In this document: positions 30,351 through 38,744 of the stretch, piece by piece
Layout: each line of letters starts with the position of its first letter
How positions within the stretch are numbered: the stretch's first letter is position 1
The notes under the pieces: model-generated
What the model saw: the letters and a program-made list of their open reading frames with translations, nothing else
Told to the model about the DNA's origin: nothing
The model's database searches: none
NCBI GenBank assembly: GCA_964629975.1
Contig: CAZVUN010000006.1
Coordinates: 1-47,340 of the forward strand
DNA from: G020354085 sp964629975
GTDB lineage: Bacteria > Pseudomonadota > Gammaproteobacteria > Acidiferrobacterales > Sulfurifustaceae
Length of the DNA stretch: 47,340 nucleotides
Direction: 5' to 3'
Position numbers and translations under genes: made by a program

Positions 30351-31509
30351 TGCGCTCGACCTGCTCTGGCTGCTGCTGCCGCTGGCCGCTGCATCCGGGT
30401 GGCTCGCCGCGCGCCTCGACCAACGGCGGCGCGAGCGCGGCCCCGGCGTCGATCTGTCGGCCGCCTATCTCAAGGGCCTGAACTTTCTGCTCAACGAGCA
30501 GCCGGACAAGGCGATCGAGATCTTCGTGCACGTGCTCGAGGTCAATTCCGAAACGGTCGAGACGCACCTGGCACTCGGCAATCTGTTCCGGCGGCGTGGC
30601 GAGGTCGAGCGCGCCATCCGCATTCACCAGAACCTCATTGCCCGCCCGTCGCTCGACAAGGAGCAGCGCACCCTGGCGCTGCTCGAGCTGGCGCAGGACT
30701 ATCTCAAGGCCGGCCTGCTCGACCGCGCCGAGAACCTGTTCCTCGAGCTGGCGGAAATCCGCAGCCACAGCGAGCAGGCGCTCAAGCACCTGCGCAGCAT
30801 CTACCAGCAGGAGAAGGAATGGGAGAAGGCCATTCCGGTGGCCCGGCGGCTGGCGCGCATCTCCGGCAAGGACCTGGATCACGTCATCGCGCACTACCAT
30901 TGCGAACTCGCCGAGCAGGCGCTCGCCAAGGGCAATCCGGATCAGGCGCGCGACTACCTCAAGCGGGCGCGCGCTGTGGATGCACGCTGTGTGCGGGCGA
31001 GCATGCTGCTCGGGGACATGGAGGCCCGTGCCGGACGGCACCGGGAGGCGATCAGCGCCTGGTGCGAGATCGAACGGCAGGACGCGCGTTATCTCGGCGA
31101 GGTCGCCGGCCGGATCGCGGCCAGCCACCGGGCGCTGGGCGACGAGGCCGGTCTGCACGCCTACTTCAGTGAGGCATTGCGGCGGCACGGCGGCACGGCC
31201 TTCGCGCTGGTGCTCGCGCAGAGCATCAGGGAGCGCGACGGGGTGGAGGCGGCCGAGCATTTCGTGGTCGACTGGCTGCGCCACAATCCGAACGTCCACG
31301 GTCTCAATCAGCTGATCGAGCTCAACCTCGCCCAGGCGAGCGGCCGCGCGCGCGAGGATCTGACCCTGCTCAAGGGCATCATCGAGGGCCTGCGTGCGCA
31401 GCACCAGGGCTACGCCTGCGAGGAGTGCGGCTTTCGGGCACGCAGCCTCTACTGGCTGTGCCCGGGATGCAGCCGCTGGAACACGGTCCGGCCGGTGGCG
31501 GGATCGTGA
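30340..31509 (+). CDS. lapB: lipopolysaccharide assembly protein LapB
   Basis: A 389-residue protein with an N-terminal membrane anchor (LLWLLLPLAAASGWLAARL), a series of TPR helices (about 40-350) and a C-terminal rubredoxin-like metal site with CEECGF and CPGCSRW. In E. coli LapB presents LpxC to FtsH and so limits lipid A synthesis. All elements are present here. Confidence 0.95.
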   Translation: MSFNALDLLWLLLPLAAASGWLAARLDQRRRERGPGVDLSAAYLKGLNFLLNEQPDKAIEIFVHVLEVNSETVETHLALGNLFRRRGEVERAIRIHQNLIARPSLDKEQRTLALLELAQDYLKAGLLDRAENLFLELAEIRSHSEQALKHLRSIYQQEKEWEKAIPVARRLARISGKDLDHVIAHYHCELAEQALAKGNPDQARDYLKRARAVDARCVRASMLLGDMEARAGRHREAISAWCEIERQDARYLGEVAGRIAASHRALGDEAGLHAYFSEALRRHGGTAFALVLAQSIRERDGVEAAEHFVVDWLRHNPNVHGLNQLIELNLAQASGRAREDLTLLKGIIEGLRAQHQGYACEECGFRARSLYWLCPGCSRWNTVRPVAGS

Positions 31510-32234
31510 GCGGCCCGCGCGTCATCGTGGCACTCGATTTCGCCAGCGCGCACGAGGCGCTGGCCTTGGCGGCGCGCCTCGACCCCGGGCTGTGCCGGAT
31601 GAAGGTCGGGCTCGAGCTCTATTGCGCGGGCGGGCCGGCCGTCGTCAGCGGTTTGCGCGAGCGCGGTTACGAGGTATTTCTCGATCTCAAGTTTCACGAC
31701 ATTCCGACCACGGTGGCGCGGGCGTGCGCAGCCGCTGCCGAGCTCGGCGTGTGGATGCTCAACGTGCACACGCTCGGCGGCGCCACGATGCTCACGACGG
31801 CGCGCGAGGCGATCGAGCGCGCCCGCCACCGGCCGCTGCTGATCGGCGTCACCCTGCTCACCAGCCATGAGGAGGCGACCCTGGCGGAGCTGGGCGTCGG
31901 CGGGTCGGTGGCGGAGCAGGTGGCGCGCCTGGCCGGCCTCGCGCACGCCTGCGGTCTGGACGGCGTCGTGTGCTCGGCACGCGAGGCGGCCACGCTGCGC
32001 GCGCGCTTCGGTGGCAGCTTGCGGCTCGTAACGCCGGGTATCCGCCCGGCAGGCAGCGACCCGCAGGACCAGGCGCGCACCCTCACGCCGCAGGAGGCGG
32101 TGGCCGAAGGCGCGGACTACCTCGTGATCGGCCGCCCGATTACGCGCGCCCCCGACCCGCGTGCCGCGCTCTCTGCGATCGTGGGCTCGCTCGCCGGCGC
32201 GACGGGTCGACAGGATTGCGGGGGGTCGCGATAA
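31506..32234 (+). CDS. pyrF: orotidine 5'-phosphate decarboxylase
   Basis: A 242-residue TIM-barrel enzyme that makes UMP. It has VIVALDF at the N-terminus, the catalytic DLKFHDIP (Asp-x-Lys-x-x-Asp), and TPGIRP with VIGRPIT near the end. GTG 31506 overlaps the lapB stop by four bases. lapA-lapB-pyrF is a conserved gammaproteobacterial order. Confidence 0.95.
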   Translation: MSGPRVIVALDFASAHEALALAARLDPGLCRMKVGLELYCAGGPAVVSGLRERGYEVFLDLKFHDIPTTVARACAAAAELGVWMLNVHTLGGATMLTTAREAIERARHRPLLIGVTLLTSHEEATLAELGVGGSVAEQVARLAGLAHACGLDGVVCSAREAATLRARFGGSLRLVTPGIRPAGSDPQDQARTLTPQEAVAEGADYLVIGRPITRAPDPRAALSAIVGSLAGATGRQDCGGSR

Positions 32235-32284
32235 TAGCGCGTCACGCGCCCGCCTCCGACGGACCTGCGTTCATACCACGAGCC

Positions 32285-33241
32285 ATGATTCCCGCCCTGC
32301 TTGAGAAGATTGCGCGCGCCCGGGTGCTGGTCGTGGGTGACACCATGCTCGATCGCTACTGGTACGGGTCGGTGGAGCGCATCTCGCCCGAGGCCCCGGT
32401 GCCGGTGGTGAGCATCAAGCAGTCGGATGAACGTCCGGGCGGCGCCGCCAACGTGGCACGCAACGTGCGGGCGCTCGGTGCGAGCTGCGCGCTGTTTGCC
32501 ATTGCCGGGGACGACCGCGAGGCCGACAGCCTGACGCAGTTGCTCGAGCGTGACGGGATCCGCTGCGTGCTGGCGCGCGACAAGCTGCTCAGCACCACCG
32601 TGAAGCTGCGCGTCGTGTCGCGCAACCAGCAGTTGCTGCGCATCGACTTCGAATCGCCGGCCAGCAAGGACGCGCGCGTCAGGCTGCTCGATCAGTACCT
32701 CGATCAGGTCAAGGACTACGATGCCGTGATCGTCTCCGACTACGGCAAGGGCGGCATCGGCTACGTGCAGGAGATGATCGAGGCCGCGCGCAACGCCGGC
32801 CGCCCGGTGCTGGTCGATCCCAAGGGCGACGACTACAGCTTCTACCGCGGTGCCACCCTGATCACGCCCAATCGCAAGGAGTTCGAGCAGGTCGCCGGAC
32901 GCTTCCTCGACGACGCCCAGCTGGTCGAGAAGGCCGTGGCCATGGCGCGTGCGCTCGAGCTCGCCGGCGTGCTGGTGACGCGCAGCGAGGAGGGCATGAG
33001 CCTGATCGAGCGCAGCGGACGCGCCTTGCACATGCCGGCGCGGGCGCGCGAGGTGTTCGACGTGACCGGCGCCGGCGACACGGTCATCGCGACCATCGCC
33101 GCGGCCTACGCGGTGCACGGCGAGCTCGAGGACGTGCTGCACCTGGCGAACGTGGCCGCCGGGATCGTGGTCGGCAAGTTCGGTGCCGCGACGGCAACCC
33201 CGCAGGAGATCCTGCACGAGCTGGCAGTCGAGGAGGTCTGA
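32285..33241 (+). CDS. hldA: D-glycero-beta-D-manno-heptose-7-phosphate kinase (single-domain)
   Basis: A 318-residue PfkB-family kinase, equal to the N-terminal half of E. coli HldE. It has VVGDTMLDRYWYG, PGGAANVARNV, VDPKGDDYSFY and the catalytic DVTGAGDTVIAT. It stops after the kinase domain, so the adenylyltransferase step (HldC) must be encoded elsewhere. Its stop overlaps the hldD ATG by one base, which supports the ADP-heptose pathway for LPS core. Confidence 0.92.
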   Translation: MIPALLEKIARARVLVVGDTMLDRYWYGSVERISPEAPVPVVSIKQSDERPGGAANVARNVRALGASCALFAIAGDDREADSLTQLLERDGIRCVLARDKLLSTTVKLRVVSRNQQLLRIDFESPASKDARVRLLDQYLDQVKDYDAVIVSDYGKGGIGYVQEMIEAARNAGRPVLVDPKGDDYSFYRGATLITPNRKEFEQVAGRFLDDAQLVEKAVAMARALELAGVLVTRSEEGMSLIERSGRALHMPARAREVFDVTGAGDTVIATIAAAYAVHGELEDVLHLANVAAGIVVGKFGAATATPQEILHELAVEEV

Positions 33242-34245
33242 TGTACGTGGTCACCGGCGGCGCCGGGTTCATCGGCGCCAACATCGTCAAGGGGCTCAAC
33301 GAGCGGGGAGTGAGCGACATCCTCGTGGTCGACAATCTCGAGAAGGGCGACAAGTTCAAGAACCTCACCGACTGCGAGCTTGCCGACTACCTCGACAAGC
33401 GCGTGTTCCTGGAGGAGCTCGGGCGCGGCCGCTTCGGCCGCAAGCTCAAGGCGATCTTCCACGAAGGCGCCTGCTCCGACACCATGGAGCACAACGGCGT
33501 GTACATGATGAACAACAACTACGCCTACTCCAAGACGCTGCTGCATTACTGCCAGGCGCGCAGGATTCCCTACCTGTATGCGTCCTCGGCGGCGGTGTAT
33601 GGCGCCGGGCGCGTGTTCCGCGAAACCCGCGAGCACGAGGCACCGCTCAACGTCTACGGCTACTCCAAGTTCCTGTTCGACCAGTACGTGCGGCGCATGT
33701 GGTCGAAACGGACCGCGCAGATCGTCGGGTTCCGCTACTTCAACGTGTATGGCGATCGCGAACAGCACAAGGGGCGCATGGCGTCGGTGGCGTTTCATCA
33801 TTTCAACCAGTTCCGCGACAGCGGCAAGGTGCGGCTGTTCGAGGGCTGCGACGGCTACGGCAACGGCGAGCAGAAGCGCGATTTCGTGTCGGTCGAGGAT
33901 GTGGTGGCGGTGAACCTGTGGTTTCTCGATCATCCGAAGAAGAGCGGCATCTTCAATCTCGGGACCGGGCGGGCGCAGCCGTTCAACGACATCGCCCTCG
34001 CCGTGGTCAATACCTTGCGCGCCCATGCCGGCCAGTCGCGCCTCACGCTTGCCGAGATGCAGCAGCAGGGCCAGCTCGAGTACATCAGCTTTCCGGAGGC
34101 GTTGCGCGGCAAGTACCAGAGCTTCACCCAGGCGGATATCAGTGCGCTGCGCAAGGCCGGCTACAAGAAGCCGTTTCTCTCGGTCGAGGAGGGCGTGGCC
34201 CGCTACGTCAAGCGCCTGTTGCAACGGCAGGAGCGCGGCGCGTAG
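33241..34245 (+). CDS. hldD: ADP-L-glycero-D-manno-heptose 6-epimerase
   Basis: A 334-residue short-chain epimerase that makes the L,D-heptose donor for LPS inner core. It has the NAD motif GGAGFIGANIVKGLNERG at the N-terminus, HEGACSDTMEHNG, and the catalytic YGYSKFLFDQ (Tyr-x3-Lys). Length and motifs are normal. Confidence 0.95.
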   Translation: MYVVTGGAGFIGANIVKGLNERGVSDILVVDNLEKGDKFKNLTDCELADYLDKRVFLEELGRGRFGRKLKAIFHEGACSDTMEHNGVYMMNNNYAYSKTLLHYCQARRIPYLYASSAAVYGAGRVFRETREHEAPLNVYGYSKFLFDQYVRRMWSKRTAQIVGFRYFNVYGDREQHKGRMASVAFHHFNQFRDSGKVRLFEGCDGYGNGEQKRDFVSVEDVVAVNLWFLDHPKKSGIFNLGTGRAQPFNDIALAVVNTLRAHAGQSRLTLAEMQQQGQLEYISFPEALRGKYQSFTQADISALRKAGYKKPFLSVEEGVARYVKRLLQRQERGA

Positions 34246-34310
34246 CGAGGAGCGGTGCACACTGCGCGCGTGCCGACCCGCTGGCTCGTGACAGGCAAGG
34301 GCAAGCAGAC

Positions 34311-34823
34311 GTGAAGGCAAAGCGCTGGTATCTGGTGTACTGCAAGCCGCGCCAGGAGGCAACCGCGGTCAGCAACCTCGAGCGCCAGGGCTACGAGGTC
34401 TATCTGCCGCGCGCGCGCGAGCTGCGGCGGCGTGCCGGGCAACGCGTAAGCGTGGTGGCGCCGATGTTCCCGCGTTACCTCTTCATCCATCTCGATCAGG
34501 AGTTCGACAACTGGGGCCCGATCCGCTCCACGCTCGGCGTGGTGTCGATCGTGCGCTTCGGTCAGGTGCCGGCGTGCGTACCGGATGCCCTGATCGCAAT
34601 GCTGCGCGCCCGGGAGGATCCCGAGGGCGTGCAGACCATTGAGCGCGAGCTTTTTCGCCCTGGCATCCGGGTGCGGGTGATGGCCGGCAGCCTGGCCGGG
34701 TATGAAGGGATCTTTCTGGCCAAGAGCGCCCGTGACCGGGTGGTTGTGCTGCTGGACATCCTGGGCAAGGCAACCCGCACCCAGATGGACGGCGCGGATA
34801 TCGAGCCTATTACACGCGGGTGA
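34311..34823 (+). CDS. rfaH: RfaH-type transcription antiterminator (NusG paralogue)
   Basis: A 170-residue NGN-domain protein. From GTG 34311 it reads WYLVYCKPRQEATAVSNLE, then PMFPRYLFIHLD and VVSIVRFGQVPACVP, closely following E. coli RfaH. A C-terminal domain without an obvious KOW NusG signature follows. RfaH loads onto RNA polymerase at ops sites and suppresses termination in long surface-polysaccharide operons. The HTTT loop of E. coli, which contacts the polymerase gate loop, is replaced by NWGP here. The Lys corresponding to E. coli Lys10 is kept (alignment by eye). An ops-like site lies 760 bases downstream. Confidence 0.88.
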   Translation: MKAKRWYLVYCKPRQEATAVSNLERQGYEVYLPRARELRRRAGQRVSVVAPMFPRYLFIHLDQEFDNWGPIRSTLGVVSIVRFGQVPACVPDALIAMLRAREDPEGVQTIERELFRPGIRVRVMAGSLAGYEGIFLAKSARDRVVVLLDILGKATRTQMDGADIEPITRG

Positions 34824-34835
34824 CAGGGAATTGCG

Positions 34836-34864
34836 TTGACGCAGTAAGGGTATGCCCGTTAAAG
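34836..34864 (+). promoter_or_regulatory. possible promoter for the EPS regulator
   Basis: TTGACG (34836-34841), a 17-base spacer and TTAAAG (34859-34864) precede GTG 34875 by ten bases. The -35 is good and the -10 weak. Confidence 0.35.
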
Positions 34865-34874
34865 TGTTCACCGC

Positions 34875-35492
34875 GTGAACACCAGAACGGACAGGGAGGA
34901 GCAGCTCACGCTCGAGGTGCTCGAAGCGGTCGAGAAGCGCAGCGACCTCAGCCAGCGTCACCTCGCGCGCCAGATGGGCGTGGCCCTGGGGCTGACCAAC
35001 TCGTATTTACGACGCTGCATCCGCAAGGGCTGGGTCAAGATCAGCGAAGCGCCCGCCAACCGCTACCTCTACTACCTCACACCCAAGGGTCTGGCGGAAA
35101 AGAGCCGCCTGACTGGCAAGTATCTCGCCTCGTCGTTCGCCTTTTATCGTCGTGCCGGGCAGTCGTGCCGGGCCGTTTTCGATACCTGTGCGGCGAACGG
35201 CTGGCGGCGCGTGCTGCTGTGCGGCATGTCGGATCTTGCCGAGATTGCGATCCTGCGTGCGAGCGAGACCGCGATCGAGGTCATCGGCGTGTGCGACGCC
35301 TCGGCCGGACGGCAGCGGTTCATCGGCAAGCCGGTGTGGCCGGCGCCGGAGCAGGCCGAGCATCACGACGCCTGCGTGCTCACGGATCTGCAGGCCCCGC
35401 TGGCAACGTATCAGCAGTTTGCGAGCCGGCTCGGCGGCGAGCGTGTACTGGTGCCGGACATCCTGGGGATTACGCCGGTGCGCATGTCCTGA
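34875..35492 (+). CDS. EPS-associated MarR/winged-helix regulator with C-terminal nucleotide-binding-like domain
   Basis: A 205-residue predicted transcription regulator. Residues about 8-75 form a winged helix (LSQRHLARQMGVALGLTNSY and WVKISEAPANRYLYYLTPKG), like the MarR-type regulators that accompany exopolysaccharide loci. Residues about 105-200 look like a Rossmann/CoA-binding-like fold (RVLLCGMSDLAEIAILRA, VIGVCDASAGRQRFIGKPV). That resembles sugar-O-acyltransferase N-terminal or redox-sensing domains, so it may sense a nucleotide or nucleotide-sugar (inference). It lies between rfaH and the polysaccharide genes and probably controls them. Confidence 0.75.
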   Translation: MNTRTDREEQLTLEVLEAVEKRSDLSQRHLARQMGVALGLTNSYLRRCIRKGWVKISEAPANRYLYYLTPKGLAEKSRLTGKYLASSFAFYRRAGQSCRAVFDTCAANGWRRVLLCGMSDLAEIAILRASETAIEVIGVCDASAGRQRFIGKPVWPAPEQAEHHDACVLTDLQAPLATYQQFASRLGGERVLVPDILGITPVRMS

Positions 35493-35511
35493 CCGGACGC
35501 GCATGACAAAA

Positions 35512-35533
35512 CGGCTGGCCGCCGGGCCGGCTG
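35512..35533 (+). other. stem-loop after the EPS regulator gene
   Basis: CGGCTGGCC, loop GCCG, GGCCGGCTG pair over nine positions, with two G-U pairs in RNA. It lies 19 bases after the regulator stop and 51 bases before the ops-like site. No T run follows, so it would be an inefficient intrinsic terminator. It may be a pause or attenuator that RfaH must overcome (inference). Confidence 0.5.
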
Positions 35534-35584
35534 TCCGTATCGCCCGGGAATGGCGAGGTGGCTGTGCGGAGCTATGCTCTGCAT

Positions 35585-35596
35585 GGCGGTAGCGTC
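35585..35596 (+). promoter_or_regulatory. ops-like RfaH recruitment element
   Basis: GGCGGTAGCGTC matches the E. coli ops consensus GGCGGTAGCGTG at 11 of 12 positions. The only change is the last base (G to C), the +1 base of the ops pause. It stands in the non-coding gap just before the polysaccharide genes and downstream of an rfaH gene, where it would be expected. A TATGCT at 35573-35578 could be a -10 but would put the start inside the element. Use of ops therefore requires transcription from further upstream. Confidence 0.55.
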
Positions 35597-35619
35597 TTCG
35601 AATACCAACGGGACAATGA

Positions 35620-36186
35620 TCCCGCTGGGCAAACGTCAACCCGATCGGTTTTCGTTCCTGTTACGACGAAGGCAAGCGCTGTGCCGAGACGCTGTTCTTC
35701 GACTGCTACCGCCAGCACAGGCTGCGCATCAAGGTGGCGCGCATCTTCAACACCTATGGCCCGCGCATGCACCCGAACGATGGGCGCGTGGTGTCGAACT
35801 TCATCGTGCAGGCCCTGAAGATTGAACCGATCACGGTGTATGGCGACGGCGGCCAGTCACGCTCGTTCTGCTACGTCGATGACATGGTCGAAGGGTTCGT
35901 GCGGCTCATGAACAGTGCGGACGAGTTCACCGGGCCCGTGAACCTGGGCAACCCGGGGGAGTTCACCCTACGCGAGCTGGCCGAGAAGGTGAGCGCGCTC
36001 ACCGGTTCGCGCTCCCAGATCGTCGCGCGGCCGTTGCCGAGCGATGACCCGCGCCAGCGCCAGCCGGACATCGGTCTGGCGCGCGGCCAGCTCAGGTGGG
36101 AGCCGCAGGTTCCGCTCGAGCAAGGGCTGGTCAAGACCATCGCCTACTTTGAAGACTTGCTCCGCGGTCGCGTGACCTCCCCGTGA
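35620..36186 (+). pseudogene. 5'-truncated UDP-glucuronate decarboxylase (UXS-like)
   Basis: The last 188 codons of a UDP-glucuronic acid decarboxylase/NAD epimerase gene. Translation from 35620 reads NVNPIGFRSCYDEGKRCAE, holding the catalytic Tyr-x3-Lys (YDEGK), then RIKVARIFNTYGPRMHPNDG and FCYVDDMVEGFVRL. The N-terminal 130 or so residues with the NAD-binding Gly motif are gone. Family similarity ends at a TGA (35617-35619), and the first in-frame common start is GTG 35734, past the catalytic site. It cannot be an active dehydrogenase as it stands. It marks an old recombination junction at the head of the locus. Confidence 0.85.
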
Positions 36187-36229
36187 CTGCATCGCCATTC
36201 ATTAACCAAGAGGACAAGAGAGGGGCCTA

Positions 36230-37240
36230 ATGCGTGTCATGATCACGGGGGTCGCCGGCTTCATTGGCTCGACGCTGGCCATTCGTCTGCTCGAGCGTGG
36301 CGATGCCGTGTACGGCGTCGACAACATGAACGACTACTATGACGTTACGCTCAAGGAGGCACGGCTCGCGCGGTTCCGCAATCATCCCAAGTTCAAGTTT
36401 GAGAAGCTCGACATCGCCGATCGCCCCGGCATGGAGTCGCTCTTCAAGCGCGAGCAGTTTGACGCGGTCATGAATCTCGCCGCGCAGGCCGGCGTGCGCT
36501 ATTCGATTGAGAACCCGCACGCCTACGTGGACGCCAACCTCGTCGGCTTCGCGAATATTCTCGAGGGTTGTCGCCACAGCAAGGTCAAACACCTGGTGTA
36601 CGCCTCATCGAGCTCGGTTTATGGCGCGAATACCCGACTGCCGTTCTCCGAGCACGACAACGTCGATCACCCGGTGTCGTTGTATGCCGCGAGCAAGAAG
36701 GCCAACGAATTGATGGCGCACAGCTATGCGCATTTGTACGGCTTGCCGACCACCGGCCTGCGCTTCTTTACCGTGTACGGGCCGTGGGGCCGGCCGGACA
36801 TGGCGCTGTTCAAGTTCACCAAGGGGATCATCGAGGGTAAGCCGATCCCGGTGTTCAACCAGGGCAAGATGGTGCGCGATTTCACCTATATTGATGACAT
36901 CGTCGAGGGCGTCATCCGTACCATCGACAACACCGCCAAACCGTCGCCGGCGTGGACCGGCGACGATCCCGACCCGGCCACGAGTTACGCACCGTGGCGG
37001 GTGTACAACATCGGCAACAACCAGCCGGTGCAGCTGATGCGCTACATCGAGGTGCTCGAACAATGCCTCGGCAAGAAGGCCGTGCTCGATCTGCTGCCGA
37101 TGCAGGCGGGCGATGTCCCGGCGACGTCGGCCAATACCGACGCCCTCGAACGCGACGTGGGCTTCCGCCCAAAGACCACCGTCGAGACGGGTATCGCGCG
37201 CTTCGTCGAGTGGTACCGCGACTATTACAGGGTGAAGTGA
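36230..37240 (+). CDS. UDP-glucuronate 4-epimerase (NAD-dependent)
   Basis: A 336-residue extended short-chain epimerase, normal length for the GAE/CapI family that converts UDP-glucuronate to UDP-galacturonate. It has TGVAGFIGSTLAIRLLERGD for NAD binding, VDNMNDYYDVTLKEARL typical of this family, the catalytic YAASKKANE, and RFFTVYGPWGRPDMALFKF. A GAGAGGGG sits before ATG 36230. It supplies a uronic acid building block for the polysaccharide. Confidence 0.88.
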   Translation: MRVMITGVAGFIGSTLAIRLLERGDAVYGVDNMNDYYDVTLKEARLARFRNHPKFKFEKLDIADRPGMESLFKREQFDAVMNLAAQAGVRYSIENPHAYVDANLVGFANILEGCRHSKVKHLVYASSSSVYGANTRLPFSEHDNVDHPVSLYAASKKANELMAHSYAHLYGLPTTGLRFFTVYGPWGRPDMALFKFTKGIIEGKPIPVFNQGKMVRDFTYIDDIVEGVIRTIDNTAKPSPAWTGDDPDPATSYAPWRVYNIGNNQPVQLMRYIEVLEQCLGKKAVLDLLPMQAGDVPATSANTDALERDVGFRPKTTVETGIARFVEWYRDYYRVK

Positions 37241-37244
37241 GCAC

Positions 37245-38654
37245 ATGACGACCATCCACCCCGTCGTGCTGTCCGGTGGTTCGGGCACGCGCCTGTGGCC
37301 CTTGTCCCGGGAACACTATCCGAAGCAGCTGCTGGGCCTGATCGGCCAGCAGACCCTGTTGCAGCAAACGCTCGCACGCCTCGATGGCCTGCCCGATGTC
37401 GCGGCACCGATCGTGGTGTGCAACGAGGAGCATCGCTTCCTGGTAGCGGAGCAGGTGCGCGCGCCGGGGCGGCAAGTGGGGCGCATCATCCTGGAGCCGG
37501 TCGGCCGCAACACCGCGCCGGCGCTGACGCTCGCCGCGCTTGAACTCACCGGCAAGGGCTCAGACGCCTTGATGATCGTCATGCCTGCCGATCACGTGAT
37601 CCGCGATGTAGCGGCGTTTCATCAGGCGCTGCGCGAGGCGATGGCCTTGGCGGAGGCCGGCAGCCTGGTCACGTTCGGCATCAAGCCGTCGGCACCCGAG
37701 ACCGGCTACGGGTACATTCGCAAAGGCGCCGACCACAAGGTCGCGCAGTTCGTCGAGAAGCCGGACGCGCCGACGGCCGAGCGCTATGTCGCCTGCGGTG
37801 AGTACCTGTGGAACAGCGGCATGTTCGTCATGCGCGCCGCCGCGTGGTTAGAGGAGATTGGCCGGTTGCGTCCCGAGATGCTGCGCGCCTGTCGCGAGGC
37901 GTTCGACGCAGGCGCGGCCGACGCGGACTTCTATCGCGTAAACAAAGAGGCGTTCGTCAGCTGCCCGAGCGACTCGATCGACTACGCGGTGATGGAAAAG
38001 ACCGAGCGCGCGGCGGTGGTGCCGCTCGATGCCGGCTGGTCGGACATCGGCGCCTGGTCTGCGCTGTGGCAGGTATCGCCACAAGACGCTTCCGGCAATG
38101 TGCTACAGGGCGATGTGTTCGCGCTGGATACAAGCAACGCACTGCTCATTTCGCAGAGCCGCTTGCTTGCCGCTGTTGGCCTGAAGGACACGATCGTCGT
38201 TGAGACGCCCGACGCCGTCCTTGTGGCCCACAAGGACCACGCCCAGAAGGTCAAGGACGTCGTCGCGCACCTCAAGAGGCAGTCGCGTAACGAGCATCTC
38301 GAGCATCGCCGCGTGTACCGGCCTTGGGGTAGCTACGAAGGGGTCGATTCGGGCGAGCGCTTCCAGGTCAAGCGCCTCGTGGTCAAACCCGGTGCTTCGC
38401 TGTCGCTGCAGATGCACCACCACCGCGCCGAACACTGGGTCGTGGTGCGCGGCACGGCGCGCGTCACGCGCGGCGAGGAAGTGTTCCTGCTGTCGGAGAA
38501 CCAGTCGACCTACATCCCGATCGGCGCGAAGCACCGGCTCGAGAACCCGGGCACGATCCCCCTGGAGATCATTGAAGTGCAGTCCGGCAGCTACCTCGGC
38601 GAGGACGACATCGTGAGATTCCAGGACGTCTACAACCGGCACCAGGTCAAGTGA
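37245..38654 (+). CDS. manC: mannose-1-phosphate guanylyltransferase / mannose-6-phosphate isomerase
   Basis: A 469-residue bifunctional enzyme of GDP-mannose synthesis. The nucleotidyltransferase domain (about 1-290) has GGSGTRLWPLSREHYPKQ, VEKPDAPTAERYV and WNSGMFVM. The cupin isomerase domain (about 350-469) has SLQMHHHRAEHWVVV and GAKHRLENPG. It feeds gmd and fcl further on. Its 3' end (from about 38473) is repeated in degraded form at 39505-39684. Confidence 0.95.
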   Translation: MTTIHPVVLSGGSGTRLWPLSREHYPKQLLGLIGQQTLLQQTLARLDGLPDVAAPIVVCNEEHRFLVAEQVRAPGRQVGRIILEPVGRNTAPALTLAALELTGKGSDALMIVMPADHVIRDVAAFHQALREAMALAEAGSLVTFGIKPSAPETGYGYIRKGADHKVAQFVEKPDAPTAERYVACGEYLWNSGMFVMRAAAWLEEIGRLRPEMLRACREAFDAGAADADFYRVNKEAFVSCPSDSIDYAVMEKTERAAVVPLDAGWSDIGAWSALWQVSPQDASGNVLQGDVFALDTSNALLISQSRLLAAVGLKDTIVVETPDAVLVAHKDHAQKVKDVVAHLKRQSRNEHLEHRRVYRPWGSYEGVDSGERFQVKRLVVKPGASLSLQMHHHRAEHWVVVRGTARVTRGEEVFLLSENQSTYIPIGAKHRLENPGTIPLEIIEVQSGSYLGEDDIVRFQDVYNRHQVK

Positions 38655-38695
38655 CAACCCGGGAACGAACCGAATCGTGGGACCGACTCGTCACG
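38473..38695 (+). repeat. direct repeat copy A (manC 3' end plus start of an mntA-like gene)
   Basis: About 220 bases that resemble 39505-39725 in the same orientation. The best-kept part covers the manC codons for IGAKHRLENPG, IPLEIIEVQSGSY and YNRHQ. Similarity runs past the manC stop for about 15 codons into the start of a nucleotidyltransferase frame. The two copies enclose a HEPN/MNT module. Confidence 0.8.
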
Positions 38696-38704
38696 TGGTG
38701 TGGG
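38651..38704 (+). pseudogene. remnant start of an mntA-like nucleotidyltransferase gene
   Basis: GTG 38651 overlaps the manC stop (GTGA) and opens VTTRERTESWDRLVTWCG, then TGA. This aligns codon by codon with the start of the intact gene at 39681 (VTTQDQAKLLERLVTE), with about two thirds base identity over 15 codons. It then diverges abruptly. I read it as the stump left when another DNA segment was inserted. Confidence 0.6.
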
Positions 38705-38744
38705 TGACCATGGCGCTTAGCACGATGGCACGAGGGGCAGCTTG

